This document shows, piece by piece, positions 1 through 11,720 of a stretch of 64,000 bases of DNA. A model generated the notes under the pieces. The model made no database searches and had not been told where the DNA came from. It worked only from the letters and a program-made list of their open reading frames with translations. Origin of the DNA: Heterodera schachtii (Eukaryota > Nematoda > Chromadorea > Rhabditida > Heteroderidae); NCBI GenBank assembly GCA_023374025.1, contig SIJG01000043.1:603880-667879 (forward strand), read 5' to 3'. Every line of letters begins with the position of its first letter. Position 1 is the stretch's first letter. A program made the position numbers and the translations under genes.

Positions 1-85
1 AAATTTTTTTTAAAATTTTTTCTTGCTATTTTCTTACAAAAACTTTGATTTTTTCTTGGACAATTTCCTAGTTAGGTAATTCTTT

Positions 86-793
86 TTAAAAAATTTCTGC
101 GGGGGGGGGGGGGGGGGGGGGGGAACGATGAGAAGGGGGAACTGATCCAGGGGGAAAAGGCTTCGAGACTCTCGCCAACCCACCACTTTGGCATTTTGTC
201 GGTTCGGCTTTGACCAAATTTTGTTTCGCTGCGCGCTTCTCTTCTTCGGCAGTGAATTGCCTCTTATACTCACGCTTTGCTTTCTTCACCACTTCATAAT
301 TGGCCTTCATTTGAGCGCCAGTGATTTCCAATGCGAAAAGTTCGTCAAAAATTTGTTCAATATTTTGGGTCGGAAATTTGAACTCCTCCGCATTGTTGGG
401 AGCAGTGTCGAACAATGTGCGCTGTTTGTTGTATAATTCCTCGAATTCCTGTAACAAAAATAAATGGGTGATTGGTCTAGTCATTACTTTTTCATTAACT
501 TTTTAAAGGATTTGAATTTTCGAGTTCGTGTTCGGTCGAAATGGATGTCATATTCGGGATCAACGTCCACAAAAAAAAACCCATGAACATGTTTTCATGA
601 CTTTTCAAAATGGCAAAAAAAAAGGGGGGGGGCGTGCCAAAGGATCAACAAAAATGTTGCGCATGGTTTTAAAACACAATAGCATTTTACAAGTCCAATT
701 GCTTAAATTCTAACAATAAGCTGATGAACTGACTCGGAGTGCATCGATGCTCTTCTGCTGCTCCTCGTTGGACTGTCCCTTCAATTTTGCCAT
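86..793 (-). CDS. Two-exon gene of unknown function, charged helical protein
   Basis: I do not recognise this protein. Exon 1 (793-734) starts at an ATG and reads MAKLKGQSNEEQQKSIDALR, ending at a GTCAGT donor. Exon 2 starts at 448 after a TTTTTGTTACAG acceptor, and the phases match (0 to 0). Exon 2 is rich in Glu, Lys and Gln and continues EFEELYNKQRTLFDTAPNN and onward, as expected for a helical or coiled-coil protein; no signal peptide or membrane segment is visible. The frame stays open to 86 but runs into a homopolymer at 101-123, so the true end or next donor probably lies near 150-200. Upstream of the ATG the same frame holds 21 more plausible codons (MAVKTEDDEVLKIELAIRDAD) followed by one TAA. 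Either that ATG is the real start or the stop is a nonsense change. Confidence 0.45.
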
Positions 794-884
794 TTTTTAA
801 TCGGCATCTCGGATGGCCAGTTCGATTTTCAACACTTCGTCGTCCTCCGTTTTCACTGCCATTGACTTCAAACAGGAGATCCAT

Positions 885-1155
885 AAAGGGTGAGAGAGGC
901 AAAAGTAATGAAGAGAGAGAGAGAGAGAGCGGAGGAAGTAGGGCAGAAGGAGGATAGAGAGGGAGGAAAAGTGGGGGAGAGGGGCGGGCGGACTGGGAGG
1001 GAGCTAGCGAGTGAGAGAGAGGGAGCGAAAGAGATCGAAGAGAGGGGGGGAAGCAAGGAGAGGAGGAGAGAGAGAGAAGGAAGATGATGAAAAGTGGGGG
1101 GGGGGAAGGAAGAAGAGGGGAGAAAAAGGTGAGGAGAGGGGAGGAAGGGGGAATG

Positions 1156-1187
<32 letters not shown>

Positions 1188-2010
1188 AGGAAAAGGGCGG
1201 AGGGAGAGGGAGTAAGGAAAAGGAAAGAGTGAGAGGAAGAGGGGAAGGCGGAGAAAAAGGGTGAGAGAGGCAAAGGTAATGAAGAGAGAGGGAGAGAGAG
1301 AGAGCGGAGGAAGTATGGCGGAGGGAGGATAGAGAGGGAGGAAAAGTGGGGGAAAGGGGCGAAGGACTGGGAGGGAGCTAGGAAGTGGGCGAGAGGGAGC
1401 GAGAGATATCTAAGAGAGGGGGGGCGGGAAGCAAGGAGAGGAGGAGAGAGAGAGAAGGAAGATGAGGAAACGTGGGGGGGGGGAAGGAAGAGGAGGGGAG
1501 AAAGAGGTGAGGAAGGGGGAAGAAGGGGGAATGAAGAGAAAGAGAGAGAGAGAGAGAAGGAAGAAGCCGGAGGGAGAGGGGGTAAGGGAAAGGAAAGGGA
1601 AGAGTGGAGAGAAGAGGGGAAGGCGGAGGGAAAGGGAGAAAGAGGCAAAGGTAATGAAGAGAGAGAGAGCGTGAGAGAACTGAGGAAGTAGGGCGGAGGG
1701 AGGATAGAAAGGGAGGAAAAGTGGGTGGAGAGGGCCGGAAGGAGAGTTGAAAAGAAAAAGGAGGGGAGGACGTGGTGAGGAGGGGGGAGGGGGTTGGGGT
1801 AATTAAGTGAGAGGAGGAACGGGATATGAAGTAAGAGAGAGAGGAGGAAGAGGGGCGGAGGGAGAGAGGGAAGAGGGCGGAAAAGAATGAAAGAAGAGGA
1901 AGGGAGAAAGAGAGGAGGAGGGGAGAAGGGGTAATAAAGTGAGAGGAGGAAGGGGGTATGTAGAAGAAGAGGGTAAAACGAAAAGGAGGGAGGAAGAGGT
2001 GAAGGGGTTT
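885..2010. repeat. Polypurine tract built of ~370-bp imperfect repeats
   Basis: About 1.1 kb in which the + strand is almost entirely A and G. The phrase gagagaggcaaaagtaatga recurs near 890, 1264 and 1637, so the tract is an imperfect tandem array with a period near 370 bp. Open frames inside it are low-complexity by-products (Arg/Glu/Gly on one strand, Ser/Pro/Phe on the other). Confidence 0.85.
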
Positions 2011-2324
2011 GTGAATTTAAATATTCGCCGATTTCGATTTAAATTAAAGACTTTTGCGCATTCACTTTATTTTTTTTAACTTTCACATTGCTGCTGATTT
2101 GGGGTTTCATCACAAAATGTTCTTCTTCTTCACTCTGTGCTGCTTTCATTCTTCTCGTCTACACCATCTCTGATCAGTAGATACCCGGATTTATAGTTTT
2201 TAAACAAAACTCTTTCGGCATTTTCGCGTTTATTAGCAAATATTTTGCACTTTTTTTGGCAACAACTATTTTAGTATCAGTTTGGAATTTTTAGCAACTA
2301 TAAATCCGCTCTCTCTCTCTCTGA
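2011..2324. other. AT-rich spacer
   Basis: No gene seen. The stretch follows the stop codon of the astacin gene (minus strand) and may hold its 3' untranslated region. Confidence 0.4.
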
Positions 2325-5300
2325 TCAGTCATGGCGCCAGCGAAGGCGAAAGCGTTGGATGCCTTTGTACGCGTACAAGGTGATCATTGCGTAACCGTTG
2401 GATGCGGTGATGCTCAGCGTTTTGTTGGGGCCCCCGAGGTCGTCTTGGCAACACAAACTACGGGTGATAAAAGACCAACGATCACTAGGGCTAACAAAAA
2501 TATGCACTTAAATCGGCAAATATGCGCACAAAATTTGCATCCAAAATATCAAAATATGCAGCAAAATGCAGAAAAAAAACTTCCAAAATTAGGGATTCAA
2601 ATTTTGAAAAAATCCCAATAACATTTATTCTTAATTTTCCTACCAAAAACAAACAAAACAGAGCATTTTATATAATATTCAATTATTTTGAATTAAAATT
2701 GGCCAATCAACCATTTAGAGAAGAATTTTTGTTTGTAACGATTTTCAGGAGTTATTATTAAATTTTAAATTGATTTTGTTTTATTGAGTTTTTCTTATGG
2801 GTTTTTTCAAAAAAGCAAAAAAATACGCTTAAATATGCATATAACGCTGCACCTAATATGCAAATATGCACCAATGGAATATGCAAAATATGCATATGAA
2901 AGTACATCGCTTCAAATCAAACTAAAAACAAGTTTTCGTGCTTTTTAAGCCATTACCGGTTCAGGAAAAAAAAATGCATTTGCATTTTTGCAAACTCTCC
3001 TTATCAGTACTGGGTTTTACTTTTACAAAAACAACAAATTAAAAAAGTGTGTCTTTTGACCTAAACGTATGTATACCAGGGGATGGAACCGGATTCCGGA
3101 GTTCCGGACCTTTTTGGGGTCCGGAATTCCAATTCCGGATTCTGGGGACCCTTCAAATTGTGTGCTGTTATTTAATTGTGGAGTAAAAGTGGATCATCTT
3201 GGATTGAGCGGTCCTCCCCCATTTTTACCACGTAAATAAAAAATTTTCGAATAAAAAAACGAGGCTACTGGAAACCTTCCGCTTCCCGTGTTTTTGGAGT
3301 CCGCTCCGGCCAAAAATTCCTCTTATCTTTTTGAGGGCAAATGCCCCGGTTCCGGATTTGTTTCAAAAAATTATGTACCTATCCGGAATATTTTAATAGT
3401 GTGCTCCCCAGGGTACTATTATGGGAAATAAAGTTTTCCAAAAGTGGATAAACCTGGTTTTGACTGAAACTTGACCATAAATCTTTCAATTTTGCACAAT
3501 TTTTGAAAAAATAGGAAAAAAAACCTTTCCGCTTTAATAAAGCTCCCCATAAAATTAAAAGAGGAAAATTTTACAAATTTTAATGACTATTAATTTTATC
3601 GGTTAAAAAGTTCCCTTTTCGGGTATTCCGGAATATCTGGTACCAACTGTTTTTGAAAACCGATGCCGTTGGTTTGGTACCAGGATAACTGCTAGGGCCA
3701 AACCGGTTCAGTACCAGGTATCGACCTACCCCAATAAGAACCAGTCCACGGGATTACTTCTACTCTAACCAACTAAGATACATACCGCACTCCCGTGTCG
3801 CCCCTGTTTGCACTCGTCCGGATTTCCGTGTTACCCAATTTGCAGCCATCGCTACACACATCACCGACCTCCAGCACTTCGATGTAGATTGTCTTTTGTG
3901 ACTTAATTACCCAAACACAGTAAGCGAAGTCAGCATTTTCATCCAACGTGGTGGCACCAGTTTGTTCGGACATCTAAGGATTATCCAAAGCGTTAGGACA
4001 TGCTGGAATTCTGACACCTGAGCTCCGCTCCGATTAGCCAAAAGTCGAAATTTATCATGGCCATAGTAATTAGTGATGCACCGAAAGCAAAAAACCAGAA
4101 ACCCGAAACCGAAAGTCAGACCCGAAAACCAAAACCGAAAGCCATAAAACCCTAAAAAAACCGAAACCGAAAGCGAAAGTGAAAAATTTTTCCAGTTCAT
4201 TGCTACTCAAAAAATTTGGCTTTTTGCTCGAATTTTCCGCAAATCCGTTAATCGTTTATCATTTTTCAAAGCATCTTTTCTATATATGGACCCAGCGGTG
4301 CCGATAGGCGCCGATGGAAATATTTTGAAAATTTAAACGCGTTTTCTAAAAATGTGTACAAAAAAGGCCATTAGGGGTGCGCTTATTAAAATGATAAGCT
4401 GATTCTTAGAGGTGAATTTTTCGATTTGAAAAAATATGTATTCACATAAAATTGCCAGCCTTACAAATGACTTTTTGGGAAAAAGAATATAAATCAGACA
4501 AATTTGTTAACAGAATTTACTACATTTCTACGCTTTTTCGCGTTTTATTTTCATAAAAATACTTTTTTCTGAGGCGAGGAGGTGGGGGGAGGGCGGCGGT
4601 GCCGATAGGCGCCGCCGGGAAAAATTTGGATGAAATGACTGGATTTGTTAACAAAATTGGATCCTTTTTTCACGTTTTATTTTTATTTTTAGGCAAAAAT
4701 TGGAAGCCTGAATTTTCTTTGGTTTCCCAAAAATAAGACAGAAAATCAGTAATCGTTAAGAGGAATTGATCCGGCGGTGTTCATGCACCGCCGGGGAATT
4801 TTTATGAATATATAGTGAATCTTTTTAAGATTTTGCGTATAAAATCACTTTAAAAAACATTTATTTTCAAAAATTACCATTCAAAATCGTAGTTTTCCCT
4901 TGTAATCCCAAAAATAAGAACAAAATAAGAACAAGGAGTTGAAATAAGAGCATTTTTTACAAATTAGAACAAATGGCAACCCTGATATAAATAAATTTCA
5001 TTAAAAAGGATCCGAACCTTGAAAATTTAATTGGAACCTGTAGCACTAACCACTAAGCTAAGTAATAAAGCAATGAGATCCCACAAAAAATAAACTAAGT
5101 AATATAATTAAATATTAGCTCCGGAATTCAAATACCTATTAATTGATAATGGCCAAAACTCAATGATTAGGGGTGTGTTTTTACTTTCGGGAAACCCGAA
5201 ACTCGCAACCCGAAACCGAAAGCCAAAAAACCCGAAACCGAATTTCGGGTGCATCACTAATAATAATATCAAATTTTCGACTTTGGACATACGGAGTTTG

Positions 5301-8300
5301 TATCTTAGGCACCAACTTCTGTCCAGTCAGTGTGCGACGTGCCTTCTGTATAGGGGGTGCACTTCGGCACGCCTATTGGCGAGTGCGACCCCAAGGTGTA
5401 CGCACACTTTTCACCCCAATAGCCTGGCGGGCAAATGCAAGCCGAACATTTGTTCGGGTTCTGGAAGCCGCCATTGAAGCACGTGGTTTCCATCTTGCAT
5501 GTAACTGCAACCCAACAAACATTATTTCGTTGACAAACGTTCGCCAATATGTACAGATAGACTAAGGCATTTGTTTGAAAAAGATATTATTACCTAACCA
5601 TGCCTATTACCTAGCATGACAATTGGCTTAGTTTGCAAAAAGAATTTGAGCTTGAGCACCGGGCTGAATTGAATGTTTAACACTGTTTTTTGGTAGGGTG
5701 GTAGTGTAAAAACAATTGTTGAGTCTTTTATTTGATCACTATTGGAGTGAATAAATTCGTTTTTAACCAGGGATTTAAGACAAAAAAAAACCCGAAATCA
5801 GTTACACACCTCCGGAACCGATCGATTCCTTTGGACACAAACACTTTAATAAACTTATGAGCCCTTGAGGTTAGTCCAAAAAATGCTTTTCGTTTATTCA
5901 ATTTTGATTTGTTTCACTCACCTTTGTTCCGGCTTGAGTTTGAGTTTGCCGAATTAAAGCTCAGCCCGCAGTAATGCTCGTTCATCATCTTATAATCGCT
6001 GTGGCTGGGCCCATATCGCTGTCCGATCGTGTGCAGATACATGGGGCCCGCTTTTGGCACCAATGTTGGCTCGTCATTTATGGAGAAACCTTCTGAACAA
6101 GCATTTTTCTTTTTTCCTGCATCAAATAATATTAAAAAAAAATCGAGATTTGTCGGCATAATGTCAACGTTATTTATCAATATGTTTCGGTTTATTGGTC
6201 AAATATTGTTTATGATTTCATTCAACACTTACTTGAAGAGTAATGCATCACCGAGCCCAAATCGTACCCAACCCAATAGTTGTTGTTATCAATCCACGAC
6301 TGCTTGTCGAAATTGTACAGCATTTCCGGTTCGATGTTGTCAGTGTTCACCTTCACAAAGGCGTCCCGGTCGTAGCGCGATTGTTCGTGGAAAAAGCCCA
6401 GCGAATGACCAATTTCATGCGCAATGATGCCGAGCTTACAAAATAACAAACAAATAGCGGTTTAACACATATTATTTTATGGCGATTTCTTTTGGAAACA
6501 TTTTGGAGCAGAAGTATGCTATTTAAATATGCTGTCTCAAGCGCTTCCGGTCCAAGTGTCGGCATGACTTTGACTTAGCCCCACAAAAGTTTTTATGAAA
6601 TTCTATTGTAAAACTGTTAGATATTGCATAGTACAGTATGAAAAAGCATGAAAAACCATCTACCAAGTCATAAAAAAGTGCTTTTACCAAAAATGAATTT
6701 TTAGAAAAAATCAAATTTTGACCCACAAGCCCAAAACATTCAATTCATAGCAAATTTGGTATCAATAAACATATCTTGAACAGAAAATTCGATCTACACC
6801 TGTTTCAACTCGTTTTGCTTTACCTAGGCTTAGCCTAGGCTGAGTCTATGCTTTAGTGCTAATTCTGAGTGATTTCATGAAAAATCAATTTTCGACTTTT
6901 GGTTCGAATTTGGGTCTGGTGTTCGAAATTGGGTGCAGTGGATGTCATATTCGTGAACAGCGACCCAGAGAACCTCTTAAAACATGTTTTAAAAAATTTC
7001 GGAAAAAGGGAAAAATTTGATTCAGACCATTATTTCAGATAAGTAGGGCGAAAAATTCTATTTGTTGATAAAATCGCTTTTTTAATGACTTGGTAGATGG
7101 TTTTTCATGCTTTTTCATACTTTCTATGCACTATCTAACAGTTTTACAACAGAATTTCATGAATTTTGTGGGGCTAAGTCAAAGTCTTACCCAAGTGTCG
7201 ATCGCTCCGCGAGTGTCGACCGGCTTGTAATTTTTTGTTGTCTCGACCAATATCGACTGAATTGGTACCAAAAGAAGCAGCGTATTTAGGCCAAGATATT
7301 ATTAAGCACAAGCTTAGTGATTGAGAGAGCATTTCAAAAAAGCTATGTCCAAAAAGAGCCAAAAATTGGCCATTTTTTGGATTTTTCGTTTATTGGCCAT
7401 AACTTGGTTACGCTTTGTCGAATAAAATGTTTTTGCTCACGGCTAGCTTCGTATCATTGAAAGCTTAATCCGATATTCTGGTCGGCCAACCAAATCAGTT
7501 AAATTTGAGGCAAGTTATACTGCAGTCGACACTCGGACCGGTAGCCCGTCCCAAGCTGATCTGCTGCTTACCAGGTCACATCCAGGCCCAATCGACACTT
7601 CTTGGTAGGTTTTTGATTTTTGGCGTCCCACTGCGGAAGAGCAACCGCTTCCGGCATGGCTGGTAAAGTGTACTCGGGGAGAGGCCTTCGGGTCTTCGTA
7701 CAGGTTCAGACACGTGTTGTTGTACCAAAGCTTGAGGGCTTTTTTTATGTGCCCCTTTAGCTGGTCGGCTAAAGATCATAAGGATACACAATATATATCT
7801 AAAATTCCTCCTCCTCTGAATTAGAAGTTCCATTAGGAATAGAGTACCACCCATTTATTGTATTTTTCTACAATTATTACCACACTGAAAAACATACAGA
7901 TGCTGTCGTCAAAGCTGAACGGGTACTGGAGATTAGGCCATTTGCTGTCCGGAAAGGTGCCAGCGTGCATTGGCGCCCCGCGCCGCCTTCGACCGCTGGA
8001 GTCAACAGCATCAGAAGAAGCATTGGGAGTTCTCGTCGATGGTCGTCCCTCTTCAACTTCAACATCGTCGTCCCGGGCAAACAAAATTTTGGCTTCTTCC
8101 AGCGATAGTTGAATGTCCCCTTGGTACAGATACGCAGCCTCTGGGCTGTGTTCATTGATCTCAGGAATGTCCATTGTCGGCACTCGCTTCTCCTTCGGAA
8201 GCCGCGCCCGGGCGGCTTTTTGCTCCTTCATCCTCTGCTGATACTTCTCGTCCTTCTCCAACGCCTTGGCTTGCTTCAGCAGCTTCTTCTGCACTTTCTC

Positions 8301-8534
8301 GTTGTGCTCCGCCAGCAACTTTTTCACTTCTTCTCGCTCCTTTTTCCACTGTTCCGCCTCCTCCTTGCCCATTTCAGTTGGCTTAGTGCCTTTGTTGACG
8401 GCACCGCGCTCCATTATTGGCGGCTTTATCTTTCGCCCACTCGCCGCCCCAGGCGCGCCAATGCTTGACGCAACTCCGACAACCAAAATGAGGGAAATTC
8501 CAATGAACGGATAAGAGAGGAGTGAACACTTCAT
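2325..8534 (-). CDS. Astacin (M12A) metalloprotease with EGF-like and CUB domains
   Basis: Secreted zinc endopeptidase of the nematode NAS type. Seven exons: 8534-7898, 7768-7572, 6434-6233, 6092-5922, 5504-5317, 3973-3786, 2457-2325. All phases match and the sum is 1716 nt, 571 residues plus stop. Residues 1-27 look like a signal peptide. The propeptide is Lys/Glu-rich, holds YQGD (about 137-140, the aspartate-switch motif that blocks zinc in astacin zymogens), and ends at a furin-like RRRR (182-185). The catalytic motif HEIGHSLGFFHEQSRYDRD (284-302) carries the three zinc histidines, and the Met-turn SVMHY gives M341 and Y343. A Cys-rich EGF-like module (about 403-435) and a CUB domain (about 450-568) follow. 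The protein ends just after the CUB; the TSP1 domain of DPY-31, NAS-36 and NAS-37 is not seen. Known relatives process cuticle collagens or act in moulting. The exon 5 donor (GTTGGT) is weak; the other donors look good. Confidence 0.88.
2488..2910. repeat. Element rich in AATATGCA words
   Basis: In the last intron of the astacin gene, variants of aaatatgca recur at both ends (2500-2565 and 2825-2900) around an AT-rich core. The layout resembles the other word-array elements in the window, but no terminal inverted repeat or target duplication was resolved. Confidence 0.4.
3077..3420. repeat. CCGGAATT-array element, truncated
   Basis: It starts CAGGGGATGGAACCGG, close to the CAGGGATGGCACGG terminus of the 58.07-kb element, and continues with repeated ttccgg/ccggaa words. 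No convincing right terminus is seen, so it is probably truncated. It lies in astacin intron 6. Confidence 0.45.
4594..4619. repeat. 26-bp near-palindromic motif, representative copy
   Basis: GGCGGTGCCGATAGGCGCC plus CGCCGG-type ends forms a near-perfect dyad. Other copies are at 4294-4315, 4771-4794 (variant centre), 15685-15710, 20913-20938, 29454-29478, 42604-42628, 42773-42798, 46345-46371, 56140-56163, 58308-58333 and 58444-58469, with a half copy at 39929-39942. Copies sit in AT-rich DNA next to phrases such as gacaaattttgttaac, so the dyad is the core of a larger dispersed repeat. Confidence 0.8.
4995..5066 (-). repeat. tRNA-like SINE head
   Basis: On the minus strand a box A-like TTAGCTTAGTGGTTAGTGC is followed 40-50 bases later by a box B-like AAGGTTCGGATCC. 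Spacing fits a tRNA-derived promoter, but no convincing cloverleaf forms. Confidence 0.5.
6540..7215. repeat. Fold-back element in astacin intron 2
   Basis: The left arm (about 6540-6690) and right arm (about 7080-7210) are reverse complements. The left reads gaaaaaccatctaccaagtc and the right gacttggtagatggtttttc, and both continue through the tagcccc/ggggcta and gtgtcgg/ccgacac segments. The right arm and everything after it are inside the tandem duplication. Confidence 0.7.
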
Positions 8535-8988
8535 GTTCAGAGGGGCAGAAAAACTAAAAAGATTCTTTGTTAGAGGTGGGGGATGGGGACTTTATTTTTA
8601 TAAATGTTTCAGAGATGGGATATCAGGTCGAAGATAAAAATTTTTGGATTTATCTAGAACATAGTTAAATTTCGGAAAGACGGCTTTCTATTAAAATCGG
8701 AATACATTTCCCAGCCATTCCCGAGTCCTTAAATAGTAATAAATCCGCTCCCGTCATCTATTCCTCCCCCATCACCAGCATAATTTATTTCCATTTTCGT
8801 TCCATTCATTTTCTTTTTCTTCATCTAAATATTTTATTTAAAAAATTCCTCTTAAGTGATCGCTTTTAAGAAGCTTTTCAGCATAATAAACATTTCTTAT
8901 TTTTGGTGACATCATATATTGTAATATCTGTTATTTCGCTCCCATACAATATTTAATTATTAAATTAATTATTTTTTAACCCAATATT
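8535..8988. promoter_or_regulatory. Divergent upstream region between astacin and a small + strand gene
   Basis: About 450 bp separates the astacin ATG (8534, minus) from the ATG of the small gene copy (8989, plus). It is AT-rich and conserved with 10899-11474 in copy 2, apart from an extra segment there. A shared promoter is inferred from position only; no core promoter motif is claimed. Confidence 0.35.
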
Positions 8989-9150
8989 ATGGAGGAAAGG
9001 ACGGTAATGAACGATAATCTATTTAATTGGATTAATTTAAGAGGTAAAAAAATTATAAAGGATTTTGAAAATAATTACCCAATTAAGGTATAAATAATTT
9101 AGCACGGCCCAATCGGCGAAGTTGGTGCATACCACCAAGCAGCAGGTAAC
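8989..9150 (+). pseudogene. Broken copy of the small divergent gene
   Basis: Exon 1 (8989-9043) is nearly identical to 11475-11529. The following intron end and the start of exon 2 are deleted: the acceptor TTATCCGCCAG and the start of the next exon, present near 11620 in copy 2, are missing here. The remaining exon 2 sequence resumes near 9108. It probably cannot splice normally. Confidence 0.5.
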
Positions 9151-9203
9151 AACAGTTATTTACTTTTTTTAAATTAATCTACTATTAAAAGCTACGCCCT
9201 TGG

Positions 9204-11720
9204 CCTAGGCTGAGTCTATGCTTTAGTGCTAATTCTGAGTGATTTCATGAAAAATCAATTTTCGACTTTTGGTTCGAATTTGGGTCTGGTGTTCGAAATG
9301 GGTGCAGTGGATGTCATATTCGTGAACAGCGACCCAGAGAACCTCTTAAAACATGTTTTAAAAAATTTCGGAAAAAGGGAAAAATTTGATTCAGACCATT
9401 ATTTCAGATAAGTAGGGCGAAAAATTCTATTTGTTGATAAAATCGCTTTTTTAATGACTTGGTAGATGGTTTTTCATGCTTTTTCATACATTCTATGCAC
9501 TATCTAACAGTTTTACAACAGAATTTCATGAATTTTGTGGGGCTAAGTCAAAGTCTTACCCAAGTGTCGATCGCTCCGCGAGTGTCGACCGGCTTGTAAT
9601 TTTTTGTTGTCTCGACCAATATCGACTGAATTGGTACCAAAAGAAGCAGCGTATTTAGGCCAAGATATTATTAAGCACAAGCTTAGTGATTGAGAGAGCA
9701 TTTCAAAAAGCTATGTCCAAAAAGAGCCAAAAATTGGCCATTTTTTGGATTTTTCGTTTATTGGCCATAACTTGGTTACGCTTTGTCGAATAAAATGTTT
9801 TTGCTCACGGCTAGCTTCGTATCATTGAAAGCTTAATTCGATATTCTGGTCGGCCAAATCAGTTAAGTTTGAGGCAAGTTATACTGCAGTCGACACTCGG
9901 ACCGGTAGCCCGTCCCAAGCTGATCTGCTGCTTACCCGGTCACATCCAGGCGCAAGCGACACTTCTTGGTAGGTTTGTGATTTTTGGCGTCCCACTGCGG
10001 AAGAGCAACCTTTTCCGGCATGGCTGGTAAAGTGGACTCGGGGAGAGGCCTTCGGGTCTTCGTACAGGTTCAGACAGGTGTTGTTGTACCAAAGCTTGAG
10101 GGCTTTGTTTATGTGCCCCTTTAGCTGGTCGGCTAAAGATCATAAGGATACACAATATATATTTAAAATTCCTCCTCCTCTGAATTAGAAGTTCCATTAG
10201 GAATAGAGTACCACCCATTTATTGTATTTTTCTACAATTATTACCACACTGAAAAACATACAGATGCTGTCGTCAAAGCTGAACGGGTACTGGAGATTAG
10301 GCCATTTGCTGTCCGGAAAGGTGCCAGCGTGCATTGGCGCCCCGCGCCGCCTTCGACCGCTGGAGTCAACAGCATCAGAAGAAGCATTGGGAGTTCTCGT
10401 CGATGGTCGTCCCTCTTCAACTTCAACATCGTCGTCCCGGGCAAACAAAATTTTGGCTTCTTCCAGCGATAGTTGAATGTCCCCTTGGTACAGATACGCA
10501 GCCTCTGGGCTGTTTTCATTGATCTCAGGAATGTCCATTGTCGGCACTTGCTTCTCTTTCGGAAGCCGCGCCCGGGCGGCTTTTTGCTCCTTCATCCTCT
10601 GCTGATACTTCTCGTCCTTCTCCAACGCCTTGGCTTGCTTCAGCAGCTTCTTCTGCACTTTCTCGTTGTGCTGCGCCAGCAACTTTTTCACTTCTTCTCG
10701 CTCCTTTTTCCACTGTTCCGCCTCCTCCTTGCCCATTTCAGTTGGCTTAGTGCCTTTGTTGACGGCACCGCGCTCCATTATTGGCGGCTTTATCTTTCGC
10801 CCACTCGCCGCCGCAGGCGCGCCAATGCTTGACGCAACTCCGACGACCAAAATGAGGGAAATTCCAATGAACGGATAAGAGAGGAGTGAACACTTCATGT
10901 TCAGCAGAGGGGCACAGACGATTTTTTACTTTGTGTTCGGTGGTGATCAATGTCAGCTCGGGGTAAAATTTTGCAATTTAGTTTTGCTTTAATAAGTAAT
11001 TTATACATAGGAACAACCGACCTTTTTAAACAAAACTAAAAAGGTTCTTTGTTAGAGGTGGGGGATGGGGACTTAATTTTTATAAATGTTTCAGAGATGG
11101 GATATCAGAGGTCGAAGATAAAAATTTTTGGATTAATCTAGAACATAGTTAAACTCGGAAAGACGGCTTTCTATTCAAATCGGAATACATTTCCCAGCCA
11201 TTCCCGAGTCCTTAAATAGTAATAAATCCGCTCCCGTCATCTATTCCTCCCCCATCACCAGCATAATTTATTTCCATTTTCGTTTCATTCATTTTTGTTT
11301 TCTTCATTTAAATATTTTATTTAAAAAATTCCTCTGAAGTGATCGCTTTTAAGAAGCTTTTCAGCATAATAAACATTTCTTATTTTTGGTGACATCATAT
11401 ATTGTGTAATATCTGTTATTTCGCTCTCATACAATATTTAATTATTAAATTAATTATTTTTTTAACCCAATATTATGGAGGAACGGACGGTAATGAACGA
11501 TAATCTATTTAATTGGATTAATTTAAGAGGTAAAAAAATTATAAAGCATTTTGAAAATAATTACCCAATTAAGGTATAAATAATTTAGCACAAATGTATA
11601 ACATAAATTTTATTTTTATTATCCGCCAGGAATGTATGGCCCGGCCCAATCGGCGAAGTTGGTGCATACCACCAAGCAGGTGACAACAGCTATTTACTTT
11701 TTTTAAATTAATCTACTATT
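9204..11720. repeat. Tandem segmental duplication, copy 2
   Basis: Second copy of the unit at 6833-9190. Both begin at cctaggctgagtctatgctt. It is about 170 bp longer because of the segments near 10910-11035 and 11590-11635. An uncollapsed haplotype in the assembly is an alternative to a true duplication. Confidence 0.9.
9936..10898 (-). CDS. Duplicated 5' module of the astacin gene (signal peptide, propeptide, start of catalytic domain)
   Basis: Two exons, 10898-10262 and 10132-9936, duplicate astacin exons 1 and 2 and stay open, with intact donor and acceptor signals. Signal peptide, YQGD switch motif and RRRR site are kept. Changes from copy 1 are few (for example residues 29 G to A, 77 E to Q, 117 R to Q, 129 H to N). 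The zinc-binding, EGF and CUB exons are not duplicated. Exon 2 here ends in phase 0, the phase at which exon 3 of the complete gene (6434) begins, so these exons could splice onto it and bypass exons 1-2 of copy 1. It may therefore be an alternative first module with its own promoter rather than a dead fragment. Confidence 0.7.

Larger units (their letters stand above)
4072..5262. mobile_element. Possible nested hAT-like element in astacin intron 5
   Basis: TAGTGATGCACC at the left and GGTGCATCACTA at the right form terminal inverted repeats, with flanks ATAGTAAT and ATAATAAT (7 of 8 match). Next to each end lies an array of cccgaaaccgaaag words. Inside are three copies of the 26-bp near-palindrome (4294, 4594, 4771) and a tRNA-like head at 4995. 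The two ends could instead belong to two separate short elements. Confidence 0.45.
6833..9190. repeat. Tandem segmental duplication, copy 1
   Basis: This unit is repeated at 9204-11720 with a constant offset of 2364 bp across the exons. It contains part of astacin intron 2, exon 2, intron 1, exon 1, the upstream region and the first exon of a divergent gene. Similarity is very high, with few substitutions per 100 bases by eye. Relative to copy 2 it lacks about 126 bp (near 8548) and about 45 bp (near 9108). Confidence 0.9.

Noticed and set aside
1004..1648. 214-codon Ser/Pro-rich frame on the minus strand
   Set aside because: Entirely within the polypurine tract; composition follows from the repeat and there are no splice or start signals.
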